Origin: Flavobacteriales bacterium
GTDB lineage: Bacteria; Bacteroidota; Bacteroidia; Flavobacteriales; Weeksellaceae
Length of the DNA: 18,829 bases
Direction: 5' to 3'
Assembly: GCA_900770875.1 (NCBI GenBank)
Contig: CAAGLV010000091.1
Location: 1 to 18,829 of the forward strand
Numbering within the stretch: the stretch's first letter is position 1; every line of letters starts with the position of its first letter. This document shows, piece by piece, positions 1 to 6,520 of the stretch. The position numbers and the translations under genes were made by a program. Below the pieces are notes generated by a model, which was not told the DNA's origin, did not search any database, and worked only from the letters and a program-made list of their open reading frames with translations.

Positions 1-18
1 TTTTTCAGAAATTATTAT

Positions 19-26
19 TATATTTG
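19..26 (+). promoter_or_regulatory. Bacteroidota -7 promoter box for tRNA-Cys
   Basis: The sequence TATATTTG matches the Bacteroidota consensus TAnnTTTG and lies 20 bases before the first base of tRNA-Cys. The matching -33 TTTG element would fall at or just outside the left edge of the window, so it cannot be judged. Confidence 0.65.
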
Positions 27-46
27 CACACCAAATCAGTGGAAAT

Positions 47-117
47 GGTTCCTTGACCGAGAGGCTAGGTAGCGGTCTGCAAAACCGTCCACAGCGGTTC
101 GAATCCGCTAGGAACCT
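47..117 (+). tRNA. tRNA-Cys (anticodon GCA)
   Basis: A full cloverleaf can be folded by eye. The acceptor stem is GGTTCCT (47-53) with AGGAACC (110-116). The anticodon stem is GCGGT/ACCGT (72-76 with 84-88) around the loop CTGCAAA, with anticodon GCA at 79-81. The T arm is AGCGG-TTCGAAT-CCGCT (93-109). The unpaired base before the CCA position is U (117), the usual discriminator of cysteine tRNAs. CCA is not encoded, since CTG follows. It decodes UGC and UGU. A strong terminator follows directly, so it is probably a single-gene unit. Confidence 0.97.
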
Positions 118-124
118 CTGATAT

Positions 125-157
125 AAAACCTCTAATCAATAGATTAGAGGTTTTTTT
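125..157 (+). terminator. Intrinsic terminator after tRNA-Cys
   Basis: A 13-base-pair stem (125-137 with 142-154) with an AATA loop ends in a run of seven T (151-157). It lies 7 bases after the tRNA. Confidence 0.9.
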
Positions 158-177
158 ATTTCAAACAAAAATCATTT

Positions 178-185
178 TATCTTTG
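178..185 (+). promoter_or_regulatory. -7 promoter box for the 73-residue protein gene
   Basis: TATCTTTG matches TAnnTTTG and ends 23 bases before the ATG at 209. No good -33 TTTG is seen at the expected distance; that region is the T-run of the tRNA-Cys terminator. Confidence 0.65.
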
Positions 186-208
186 TATTCAGATAAAATC
201 AAATAATT

Positions 209-430
209 ATGGCAGATACCAAACAATATATAGAGAAAGAGGTGAATTATAAAGGTTTTACTAAAACGTTTAAAGTTGAAGTTAAGCCAATTCCTCCGTT
301 CGATCCTAAGTTTATTACAGAAGAAGCTTACGAAAAACTAAAACAAGATTATATAGAAGAAGCTAAGAATCGTTTAGCCGACGAGAAAATTTTGTGGGTG
401 TTTGGTATCGAACAAGAATTACAGAAATAA
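209..430 (+). CDS. Small charged hypothetical protein, 73 residues
   Basis: I do not recognise this protein. It is a soluble, strongly charged polypeptide rich in Lys and Glu, with no signal peptide, membrane segment or cysteine. The first half looks like a beta strand pair (about residues 8-27), followed by the proline-rich stretch KPIPPFDP (about 26-33). The second half looks helical (about residues 37-62) and ends near the short hydrophobic LWVFGI. It is a real gene rather than a chance reading frame: a TAnnTTTG promoter lies 23 bases upstream, a clear terminator follows 7 bases after the stop, and base composition resembles its neighbours. It stands alone as a one-gene unit. No function can be assigned. 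Confidence 0.8.
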   Translation: MADTKQYIEKEVNYKGFTKTFKVEVKPIPPFDPKFITEEAYEKLKQDYIEEAKNRLADEKILWVFGIEQELQK

Positions 431-436
431 AATTTA

Positions 437-470
437 AAAAAGACCGAAGAAATCTCTTTGGTCTTTTTTT
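437..470 (+). terminator. Intrinsic terminator after the 73-residue protein gene
   Basis: The inverted repeat AAAGACC-GAAGA / TCTTT-GGTCTTT (about 439-462 plus flanking A:T pairs) forms a stem with one G:T position and a short AATC loop. It ends in seven T (464-470). Confidence 0.85.
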
Positions 471-499
471 ATGCGACGTAATTTGTCGTTATAAGATGT

Positions 500-507
500 T
501 ATATTTG
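500..507 (+). promoter_or_regulatory. -7 promoter box for the 99-residue protein gene
   Basis: TATATTTG matches TAnnTTTG and ends 31 bases before the ATG at 539. A TTTG occurs at 482-485, but only 14 bases upstream of the box, shorter than the usual 19-21, so the -33 assignment is doubtful. Confidence 0.6.
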
Positions 508-538
508 AGTGTAATAATAACCAATTAAATCTCTTATT

Positions 539-838
539 ATGATTACACTTAAAGAAAACAATTACACGATTAGAGCAATTATTGGCGGTTTAATTAATTG
601 CGAATTTGGCGAAGTTAAAGTAACCTTAGATACCGTAAATGCTTTGCAAAAGATTAAAGCACTTTACAACTCGCAGCCTATTAAATTTGTAGATGTAATT
701 GATGATTCGTTTAAAGAAATTGACTTTGTGAGTTTGAGTGGTCGATTAAACTTGCCTTATGATCCAGATTATTATATACGAGTATTTTTATATTATTCTG
801 ATGAAAAAGAGGCTTATTGTATTCAGATTTTCGAATAA
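539..838 (+). CDS. Hypothetical protein, 99 residues
   Basis: I do not recognise this family. The protein is soluble and acidic, with no signal peptide or membrane span, and looks mostly beta with one helix: a short strand at the N-terminus, VKVTLDTVNAL at about 26-36, and a C-terminal strand pair around YIRVFLYY and AYCIQIFE, which runs to the last residue. It has only two cysteines (about 21 and 94), not in a metal-binding arrangement. It has its own promoter box 31 bases upstream and shares a bidirectional terminator with the convergent DUF4296 gene, so it is a single-gene unit. The separate promoter and terminator support it being real. Function unknown. Confidence 0.8.
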   Translation: MITLKENNYTIRAIIGGLINCEFGEVKVTLDTVNALQKIKALYNSQPIKFVDVIDDSFKEIDFVSLSGRLNLPYDPDYYIRVFLYYSDEKEAYCIQIFE

Positions 839-866
839 AAAAAACGATTACTAAAGTAACCGTTTT
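837..866. terminator. Bidirectional terminator between convergent genes
   Basis: AAAACG-A-TTAC (841-851), loop TAAA, GTAA-C-CGTTTT (856-866): ten base pairs with one A/C mismatch. A-rich sequence on the left and T-rich sequence on the right let it act in both directions, for the 99-residue protein gene (+) and the DUF4296 gene (-). Confidence 0.75.
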
Positions 867-871
867 GTGTA

Positions 872-1255
872 TTATTTAATTTCTAATTTTCGGGCTTCGC
901 TGGCTTCGATATTTGCTTTTTCTTCGGCCGAAAGCTGATCTTTTAATTTATCCTTTACATCGGCTAAAATCTCTTGGTATTCTTCGGGATTTGTAAAGTA
1001 ATATTTATAACTAACCTCAAAATCGTGTGGATCTATTTTGTGTTCTTTTAAAATAGCTAAAGTATTTTCGGCCATTTTAAGGGTATAATCTGATTTTGGA
1101 GGAGCAAAATTTAAGAGTTGTTGATTAAGGTATAAATCAACCAATAAATCAGTCATTTCTGATTCGCTTAATAAATTGTCGGGCTTATTATTGTAAGGTT
1201 TCTCACAAGAAATTACAGCCAATGCAACAGTTAAAGCAACAATTAAATTTTTCAT
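872..1255 (-). CDS. DUF4296-type lipoprotein
   Basis: This 127-residue predicted lipoprotein has a short N-terminal signal peptide (residues 1-16) ending in a lipobox-like VISC with Cys17, the probable lipidation site. Behind it is a mostly helical domain: SESEMTDLLVDLYL at about 30-43, a helix rich in Leu around 63-72, and an aromatic YKYYFTNPEEYQ region at about 83-94. The pattern of an early 'L...MxxLLxDxhL' helix and a 'YYxxxPexy' segment is what I know from DUF4296, a Bacteroidota family of unknown role. Its start codon overlaps the stop of the mannosyltransferase gene by 4 bases (ATGA), so the two are co-transcribed and translationally coupled. It is probably attached to the inner or outer membrane by lipid. 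The family call is from memory of its pattern, not a search. Confidence 0.82.
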   Translation of the reverse strand: MKNLIVALTVALAVISCEKPYNNKPDNLLSESEMTDLLVDLYLNQQLLNFAPPKSDYTLKMAENTLAILKEHKIDPHDFEVSYKYYFTNPEEYQEILADVKDKLKDQLSAEEKANIEASEARKLEIK

Positions 1256-1974
1256 AATTTTCCAAAAATAGTACGTAATCGTAACGAAATTACACCAAAA
1301 ACAGCTTCGCCAATAATGTCCGAGCTAATTTTAGATTCGCCTAAAGTTCTGTCGGTAAATATAATAGGAACTTCTTTTATTTTAAATTTTTTAATCCAAG
1401 ATTTGTATTTCATTTCGATCTGAAATCCGTAACCTTTAAATTTAATCTGATCGATATTTATTGTTTTTAAAACTTCGGCTTTATAACCTACAAAACCAGC
1501 AGTGGCATCGTGTATAGGTAAAGAAGTAATTAAACGAACGTATTTAGATGCAAAGTACGATAGTAAAACGCGCTCCATTGGCCAGTTTACTACATTTACA
1601 CCATTGCAATATCTCGATCCTACGGCCACATCGGCACCATTATAAAGGGCTTCGTATAATTTAGGTAAATCGTTTGGATTGTGCGAAAAATCGGCATCCA
1701 TTTCAAAAATATATTCGTAACGATTGGCTAAAGCCCATTTAAATCCATGTACATAAGCTCTACCAAGTCCATCTTTAATTGTACGAATTTCTAAATGCAA
1801 ACGTCCGTTACTTTGTGGAATTAGTTGCTTAATAATTTCGCCAGTTCCGTCGGGAGAGCTATCATCAACAATTAAAATATCAAATGCACCATCTACCGAT
1901 AAAACAGCCTTAATGATGGCTTCGATGTTTTCTTTTTCGTTGTATGTCGGGATGATGACTAATTTGTTTGACAT
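1252..1974 (-). CDS. Polyprenol-phosphate mannosyltransferase (GT2 family)
   Basis: A 240-residue GT-A fold glycosyltransferase resembling dolichol/polyprenol monophosphomannose synthase. It would transfer mannose (or a related sugar) from GDP-mannose to a polyprenyl phosphate at the cytoplasmic face of the membrane. Seen: the N-terminal strand with PTYNEKENI (9-17), nucleotide-binding DDSSPDGTG (37-45), the metal-binding DAD (93-95) within MDADFSHNP, GSR at 119-121, and a late GESKIS (212-217), the family's RxxGxSK-like motif. There is no C-terminal membrane domain, as in single-domain Dpm1/Ppm1 proteins. I chose the ATG at 1974 because the alternative TTG at 1983 would leave almost no transcript before it: the promoter box is at 1994-2001. 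It is the first gene of a two-gene unit with the DUF4296 lipoprotein. The sugar and acceptor are inferred. Confidence 0.88.
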   Translation of the reverse strand: MSNKLVIIPTYNEKENIEAIIKAVLSVDGAFDILIVDDSSPDGTGEIIKQLIPQSNGRLHLEIRTIKDGLGRAYVHGFKWALANRYEYIFEMDADFSHNPNDLPKLYEALYNGADVAVGSRYCNGVNVVNWPMERVLLSYFASKYVRLITSLPIHDATAGFVGYKAEVLKTINIDQIKFKGYGFQIEMKYKSWIKKFKIKEVPIIFTDRTLGESKISSDIIGEAVFGVISLRLRTIFGKL

Positions 1975-1993
1975 AAATATCAATTTGAATTTG

Positions 1994-2001
1994 CAAAGAT
2001 A
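1994..2001 (-). promoter_or_regulatory. -7 promoter box for the mannosyltransferase operon
   Basis: On the minus strand this reads TATCTTTG (consensus TAnnTTTG), 19 bases before the ATG at 1974. No convincing -33 element is seen. Confidence 0.65.
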
Positions 2002-2024
2002 GTTATTAGATTAATAGGGTTTTG

Positions 2025-2032
2025 TATTTTTG
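2025..2032 (+). promoter_or_regulatory. -7 promoter box for the DUF4271 gene
   Basis: TATTTTTG matches TAnnTTTG and ends 9 bases before the ATG at 2042. The last three bases of the box are a TTG that is in frame with the gene, which could be mistaken for a start codon. Confidence 0.6.
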
Positions 2033-2041
2033 AAAAAGATT

Positions 2042-2707
2042 ATGAAAGCTATCGAACTAATTAGTATTGCAAGAAATACAGAGAATAACGATCTTGTTTT
2101 AGGGATTTTTATTGTTTGTTTATTAACGATTTGTGCAACAAAGTATTTGTTTGCTAAAAATTTTAAGACTTTAAAAAATAAAACCGAATACTTAAGTTTT
2201 ACGGACGATAACACAACATTTTTTAGTTTTATCATTAATATTTTGATGATTGTTTTGGTAAGTGTTATGTTAGTCAGCCACTTTGATATTAATTTGGCGA
2301 ATTATAAATTAAATTTACCCTTACAATTTTTAGGGTGTTTTGTAGTTATTTCTGTAGTAATGCTAATAAAGTTAGTGATCGAGATGGCTTATTTCCGAGT
2401 GTTTTTTAACGAAAGTTCGATTTCATTTTTTATGAAAAGCTCTAGTTATGTAAATGCACGTAATGTATTAATCCTTCTTTTTTGTGGCTTTTTATACTTT
2501 TATTCGGAGTTAGATAGCGAAATAATTATGATTTCTTGGTTTATACTTTTATGTGCAAACCGTATTTGGGAAATCTATTTTAGATATTCAGCTCAAATTA
2601 CAAATAATAAGTCAATTTGGTATTACAATATTTTGTACCTTTGCACCCTAGAAATTTTACCAATTATGGTTTTATTTAAACTGTTACTTTTTGGTAAAGT
2701 AATCTAA
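2042..2707 (+). CDS. DUF4271-type integral membrane protein
   Basis: A 221-residue polytopic membrane protein. Hydrophobic segments are visible at about residues 18-36, 60-80, 96-115, 140-156, 159-175 and 193-217, suggesting six spans. Between spans 1 and 2 is a charged loop (about 37-58) with KTEYLSF; span 3 is followed by MAYFRVFFNES (about 115-125), and the fifth ends in NRIWEIYFRYS (about 173-183). This outline and the position between a mannosyltransferase and hemD match DUF4271, a Bacteroidota inner-membrane family without known function. I chose ATG 2042; the in-frame TTG at 2030 lies inside the promoter box. The transcript leader would be only a few bases. hemD starts 8 bases after its stop, so at least part of hemD transcription is likely shared. 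Confidence 0.82.
   Translation: MKAIELISIARNTENNDLVLGIFIVCLLTICATKYLFAKNFKTLKNKTEYLSFTDDNTTFFSFIINILMIVLVSVMLVSHFDINLANYKLNLPLQFLGCFVVISVVMLIKLVIEMAYFRVFFNESSISFFMKSSSYVNARNVLILLFCGFLYFYSELDSEIIMISWFILLCANRIWEIYFRYSAQITNNKSIWYYNILYLCTLEILPIMVLFKLLLFGKVI
2636..2643 (+). promoter_or_regulatory. Possible internal promoter for hemD
   Basis: TACCTTTG (consensus TAnnTTTG) lies inside the end of the DUF4271 gene, 72 bases before the hemD start. A TTTG at 2616-2619 is 16 bases upstream, slightly closer than the usual 19-21. It could occur by chance in coding sequence. Confidence 0.4.
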
Positions 2708-2715
2708 TAATTACT

Positions 2716-3465
2716 ATGAAAGTTAAATCGATATTAGTATCACAACCTAAGCCTCAAGTAGATAATTCTCCATATTTTGAAATTGAGAAACGCTACAAAA
2801 TTAAAATTGATTTCCGCCCATTTATTCAAGTTGTAGGTGTAGACGGGAAAGAAGTAAGACAACAGAAAATAGATTTTCAAAAAGTTACGGCGGTAATTTT
2901 TACAAGTCGTAATGCTATCGATCATTTCTTCCGTATTTCAGAGGAATTAAGAATTCAAATTCCTGATACAATGAAATATTTCTGCGAGTCGGAAGCAATC
3001 GCTTTTTATCTTCAAAAGTATATCGTTTACAGAAAGCGTAAAGTATATATCGGAGAAAAAACGTTTGCAGACATGGTGCCATTGTTTAAGAAACACAAAG
3101 ACGAAAAGTATTTATTACCAGCGTCGGATGTTCTTAAAGCCGATGTACCAGCTTTATTAGATAGCTTAAAATTAGATTGGCAAGTTGCTACCTTATTTCG
3201 TACCGTATCGAGCGATTTATCAGATTTATCAGATGTTAAATATGATATCTTAGCCTTCTTTACTCCTTCTGGAATTAAATCATTATTCGAAAATTTTCCG
3301 GATTTTGTACAAGATAAAACACGTATCGCAGTATTTGGTCCAACAACCGTAAAAGCTGCTAAAGAAGCAGGTTTACGTATTGATATTGAGGTTCCAACTA
3401 AAGAAACTCCGTCAATGACAATGGCCTTAGAAAAGTATATTAAAGAAGTAAATAAAACGAAATAA
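2716..3465 (+). CDS. hemD: Uroporphyrinogen-III synthase
   Basis: A 249-residue protein of the HemD family, which cyclises hydroxymethylbilane to uroporphyrinogen III with inversion of ring D, a step of heme and siroheme synthesis in the cytoplasm. The two-domain layout is visible: the N-terminal VSQPKP start (8-13), a FTSRNAIDHFF strand-helix at about 62-72, and in the second domain AFFTPSGIKSLFENF at about 180-194 and the late AVFGPTTVKAAKEAGL at about 205-220, the family's 'IGxxTaxalxxxGl' region, followed by PTKETPSMTMAL. Sequence conservation in this family is always low, so the call rests on these segments and on length. It lies 8 bases after the DUF4271 gene and may also use an internal promoter (2636-2643). 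No other heme gene is in the window. Confidence 0.87.
   Translation: MKVKSILVSQPKPQVDNSPYFEIEKRYKIKIDFRPFIQVVGVDGKEVRQQKIDFQKVTAVIFTSRNAIDHFFRISEELRIQIPDTMKYFCESEAIAFYLQKYIVYRKRKVYIGEKTFADMVPLFKKHKDEKYLLPASDVLKADVPALLDSLKLDWQVATLFRTVSSDLSDLSDVKYDILAFFTPSGIKSLFENFPDFVQDKTRIAVFGPTTVKAAKEAGLRIDIEVPTKETPSMTMALEKYIKEVNKTK
3214..3231 (+). repeat. 9-base tandem repeat inside hemD
   Basis: GATTTATCA is present twice in direct succession, followed by GAT. It encodes DLS-DLS-D in the linker after the strand ending FRTVSS. Because the unit is 9 bases, gain or loss of a copy would keep the frame. Confidence 0.7.
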
Positions 3466-3530
3466 GTTTATTTATTTTTTATCCTTAATCTAAATGGTAT
3501 AAATTTATAGTACAAAACACTATTTAGAAG

Positions 3531-5231
3531 ATGGAAAAAACATGGCAAATAAAAGAGCAACCTTCTAACTCGTTAATCGAGGAATTAAGGAATACATTAA
3601 GTATATCCGAAGCTACAGCTATTTTATTAGCTCAGAGAGGAATAACAAATTTTGATCAAGCAAAACTATTCTTCAATCCATCATTAAAAGAACTTCACGA
3701 CCCATTTAAGATGAAGGATATGGATGTAGCCGTATCTCGCATCAAATGGGCCATAGATACCGAAGAAAAGATTTTAATCTTTGGAGATTACGATGTAGAT
3801 GGAACGACAGCAGTTACATTAATGTACGAGTTTTTGTCTTCTATCTACTCGAATGTCTCTTACTACATTCCCGATCGTAACAACGAAGGTTACGGCATTT
3901 CTTATCAAAGCATCGATTACGCTGCTGCAAATAATATCTCTTTAGTAATCGCATTAGATTGTGGGATTAAAGCACACGATCAAATTGATTATGCCAATAC
4001 AAAAAACATCGATTTTATTATTTGCGATCATCATTTACCCGATAAATCAATCCCAAATGCTTATGCTGTTTTAGATCCTAAACGCAAAGGTTGCCCTTAT
4101 CCTTACAAGGATTTAAGCGGTTGTGGAGTTGGTTTTAAGTTGGTACAAGCCTACATTAAACAATTTAATTTAGCAGACGATATCTTAAAATCGTTATTAG
4201 ATTTGGTTGCTGTAAGTATTGCGGCCGATATTGTACCAATTACAGGCGAAAACCGAATTTTAGCTTACGAAGGATTAAAGCGTTTAAACGAAAAACCACG
4301 TTTAGGTTTTCAGCAAATGATACCAACTAACATTAAAGGAAATGTAAATGTATCGAATGTTGTGTTTTCTATTGCACCAAAAATTAATGCAGCTGGCCGA
4401 ATAAAACACGGATCCGAAGCTGTACGATTTATGCTAAGTAAAAATATCGAAGATTGTAAAAAGTACCTAGCAGATATTAATTCCTTAAATAACGAACGTA
4501 AAAAATTAGATTTAGAAATTACCGAGCAAGCCTTAGATCAGTTAAAAAATTTAGATCGATCAACCACGTTTTCAACAATTGTTTATAACCCTGATTGGAA
4601 CAAAGGTGTGATAGGAATTGTGGCTTCGCGCTTGGTAGATATGTATTACAAACCAACGTTGGTATTTACCAAAAATAATGTTGGCGAATTGGTTGCTTCG
4701 GCACGATCGATACAAGAATATGATATGTATAGCGCTATTGAGCGAAATTCGGCTTTATTAACACAATTTGGCGGACATATGGCTGCGGCAGGATTGGCTT
4801 TAAAAGAAGAAAATTTCGAGGCTTTTAAAATTGCTTTCGAGCAAACGGTAAAAGAAGACAGTAAAGGTGTGCATTTTCATCCAACGATAGAAATTGATAA
4901 AGAAATTTCGTTTAACGATATCACAAAATCGTTTTTAGAAATTGTAATGCGAATGGCTCCTTTTGGTCCCGAAAATATGAATCCTGTATTTTTGTCGACT
5001 AATTTGGTTGCAACCGATTTTAGATTAGTTGGTAAAGAGCATGCACGTTTATATGTGCATCAAAAAAATACACGATCTACTTTTGCGGCAATAGGATTTA
5101 AGTTAGGGAAATTTGGAAAAAAATTACAAGAAGGATGCACTTTTGATATGGTTTATACCATTGGTATGAATTATTGGCAAGGCAAAGGAACTTGGCAATT
5201 AAACATAAAAGATATCCGTTTTAAAGAATAA
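3531..5231 (+). CDS. recJ: Single-stranded-DNA-specific exonuclease RecJ
   Basis: A 566-residue RecJ, a 5'-to-3' exonuclease on single-stranded DNA that acts in RecF-type recombination and repair in the cytoplasm. Seen in order: the DHH phosphoesterase domain with FGDYDVDGTT (85-93) and ALDCG (141-145), the eponymous DHH triad at 166-168, then NAAGR (286-290), and the DHHA1 domain with GGHMAAAG (414-421). An OB-fold-like region makes up the C-terminus and ends in the conserved NIKDIRF pattern. Metal-binding Asp and His residues are all present, so it should be active. The length is close to the family norm. The 65 bases before it hold no clear promoter box, and it may be read on from hemD. 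A strong terminator follows directly after the stop. Confidence 0.96.
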   Translation: MEKTWQIKEQPSNSLIEELRNTLSISEATAILLAQRGITNFDQAKLFFNPSLKELHDPFKMKDMDVAVSRIKWAIDTEEKILIFGDYDVDGTTAVTLMYEFLSSIYSNVSYYIPDRNNEGYGISYQSIDYAAANNISLVIALDCGIKAHDQIDYANTKNIDFIICDHHLPDKSIPNAYAVLDPKRKGCPYPYKDLSGCGVGFKLVQAYIKQFNLADDILKSLLDLVAVSIAADIVPITGENRILAYEGLKRLNEKPRLGFQQMIPTNIKGNVNVSNVVFSIAPKINAAGRIKHGSEAVRFMLSKNIEDCKKYLADINSLNNERKKLDLEITEQALDQLKNLDRSTTFSTIVYNPDWNKGVIGIVASRLVDMYYKPTLVFTKNNVGELVASARSIQEYDMYSAIERNSALLTQFGGHMAAAGLALKEENFEAFKIAFEQTVKEDSKGVHFHPTIEIDKEISFNDITKSFLEIVMRMAPFGPENMNPVFLSTNLVATDFRLVGKEHARLYVHQKNTRSTFAAIGFKLGKFGKKLQEGCTFDMVYTIGMNYWQGKGTWQLNIKDIRFKE

Positions 5232-5268
5232 AAAAACTGCTTTCTGTTTACAGAAAGCAGTTTTTGTT
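5232..5268. terminator. Perfect bidirectional terminator between recJ and rsmI
   Basis: AAAAACTGCTTTCTG (5232-5246), loop TTTA, and the exact complement (5251-5265): 15 perfect base pairs. A-runs on one side and T-runs on the other serve both strands. It begins right after the recJ stop codon and lies 17 bases beyond the rsmI stop codon. Confidence 0.93.
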
Positions 5269-5284
5269 TTATATAGTTAATTTA

Positions 5285-5962
5285 TTAGTTATGTAATCCT
5301 TCTACAACTAAAACCATTTCACCTTTTAAATTTCTTTTTTCAGCAATTTCAGCTAATTCGCTTAAAGTTCCTCTTAAAGTTTCTTCAAATTTTTTCGAGA
5401 TTTCGCGCGATAAGCTTGCTTTTCTTTCGTTGCCAAAAGCTTCGGCTAAATCTTTTAACGTTCTACCAATTTTATGTGGCGATTCGTAAAAAACCATTGT
5501 TTTCTTTTCCTCAATCAAGCTATCTAATTTCGATTTTCGTCCTTTTTTAACAGGTAAAAAACCAATAAAAGTAAACTCGTTATTAGGTAAGCCAGATACT
5601 ACTAAAGCAGGTACAAAAGCTGTTGCGCCAGGTAAACATTCGATTGTAATTTGGTTGGCTACACATTCTTTAGCTAACAAATAACCTGGATCCGAAATTC
5701 CCGGAGTTCCGGCATCTGTAATAATAGAAATTGTTTGTCCGTCTTTTAATTGTCGAATAATATCTTCTGTTGCCTGATGCTCGTTATGCATATGATAACT
5801 ACGCATAGGTGTTTCGATTTCGTAATGTTTCAATAAAATGCCACTATTACGCGTATCTTCGGCTAAAACAACATCCGATTCTTTTAAAACTTCAACAGCT
5901 CTAAAAGTCATATCCTTTAAATTACCAATTGGTGTAGGAACTAAATACAATTTTCCGCTCAT
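5285..5962 (-). CDS. rsmI: 16S rRNA (cytidine-1402 2'-O)-methyltransferase
   Basis: A 225-residue SAM-dependent methyltransferase of the tetrapyrrole-methylase fold that 2'-O-methylates C1402 in the decoding centre of 16S rRNA. Seen: the N-terminal LYLVPTPIGNLKDMT (5-19), AEDTRNSGILL (34-44), the glycine-rich TDAGTPGISDPG (82-93), PGATAFVPALV (111-121) and GFLP (134-137), all hallmarks of RsmI. The ATG at 5962 is chosen because RsmI proteins begin M-x-x-LYLVPTPIGNL. The in-frame TTG at 5977 lies upstream of the promoter box 5967-5974, and starting there would add five residues the family lacks. It is the last gene after dxs and the DUF4252 lipoprotein, 19 bases behind the latter, so it may be read from both its own box and an upstream promoter. 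Confidence 0.96.
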   Translation of the reverse strand: MSGKLYLVPTPIGNLKDMTFRAVEVLKESDVVLAEDTRNSGILLKHYEIETPMRSYHMHNEHQATEDIIRQLKDGQTISIITDAGTPGISDPGYLLAKECVANQITIECLPGATAFVPALVVSGLPNNEFTFIGFLPVKKGRKSKLDSLIEEKKTMVFYESPHKIGRTLKDLAEAFGNERKASLSREISKKFEETLRGTLSELAEIAEKRNLKGEMVLVVEGLHN

Positions 5963-5966
5963 GCTG

Positions 5967-5974
5967 CAAAGATA
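5967..5974 (-). promoter_or_regulatory. -7 promoter box directly before rsmI
   Basis: On the minus strand this reads TATCTTTG, followed by only 4 bases (CAGC) before the rsmI ATG. If used, transcription would start at or within a few bases of the start codon, giving a leaderless mRNA. No -33 TTTG is seen. Confidence 0.5.
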
Positions 5975-5981
5975 CAAGATT

Positions 5982-6476
5982 CTATTTTAAGATATCTGCT
6001 AAGCCTTCTAAATCCGAAATATCAATGTTGTTTAAAGCATTTTCTAACTCTTGTTTTGTTAAATTAACTTTAGAGTCGATTACCAATACATTTCGTAATC
6101 CGTTAACGCCTAAAACAAGTTGATTAATGTTCCCGTTGTTTTCGGCATAAGAAACATTTAAATTGTTTTTATCGTATTTTAATTTTGTTAATTGATCGAA
6201 GTTTTCTCCTTTTGTAGCCGATTGTAAATCTTTAATTACACGATTTTGCTTTGCTGTTCCGGCATCTGTAATAATAAATAGTTTAGCCGAGTTAATGTAA
6301 TCTAAAAGCTTAACATTGCTGATGTTTTTCTTGGCTAAATTAATGGCGATTTTAGGCAACGGAATTACAGTTGCTTCTTTATCGTATTTGTTATAAAATT
6401 CGTTCATGTTTTTTGTAGTCGAACACGCAGTAAATAATAATCCACTTGCTAAGATGATTGGTAAGATTTTTTTCAT
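5982..6476 (-). CDS. DUF4252-type lipoprotein
   Basis: A 164-residue predicted lipoprotein. The signal peptide covers residues 1-17 and ends in LLFTAC with Cys18 as lipidation site, followed by the flexible STTKN. The mature part resembles DUF4252, a Bacteroidota family of unknown function: an N-terminal helix with FYNKYDKE (about 27-34), alternating strands and helices around LFIITDAGT (about 66-74), VSYAENNGNINQLVLGVNGL (about 108-127) and LVIDSKV, and a C-terminal short helix with DISDLEGLADIL. The NGNINQLVL segment is the family's 'exxGkixeivlv' type strand. It sits 44 bases after dxs and 19 bases before rsmI on the same strand. The lipid anchor would place it in the cell envelope. The family call is from recalled pattern, not a search. 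Confidence 0.8.
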   Translation of the reverse strand: MKKILPIILASGLLFTACSTTKNMNEFYNKYDKEATVIPLPKIAINLAKKNISNVKLLDYINSAKLFIITDAGTAKQNRVIKDLQSATKGENFDQLTKLKYDKNNLNVSYAENNGNINQLVLGVNGLRNVLVIDSKVNLTKQELENALNNIDISDLEGLADILK

Positions 6477-6520
6477 AATTGTTTAAATTTAGGGATGATT
6501 TAACAATTGTTATTCCAATT

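Noticed and set aside
6477..6508. An AT-only inverted repeat (about 11 pairs with one bulge) between dxs and the DUF4252 gene.
   Set aside because: It has no GC core and no T-run in the direction of transcription, so it is too weak to call a terminator or regulator in such AT-rich DNA.
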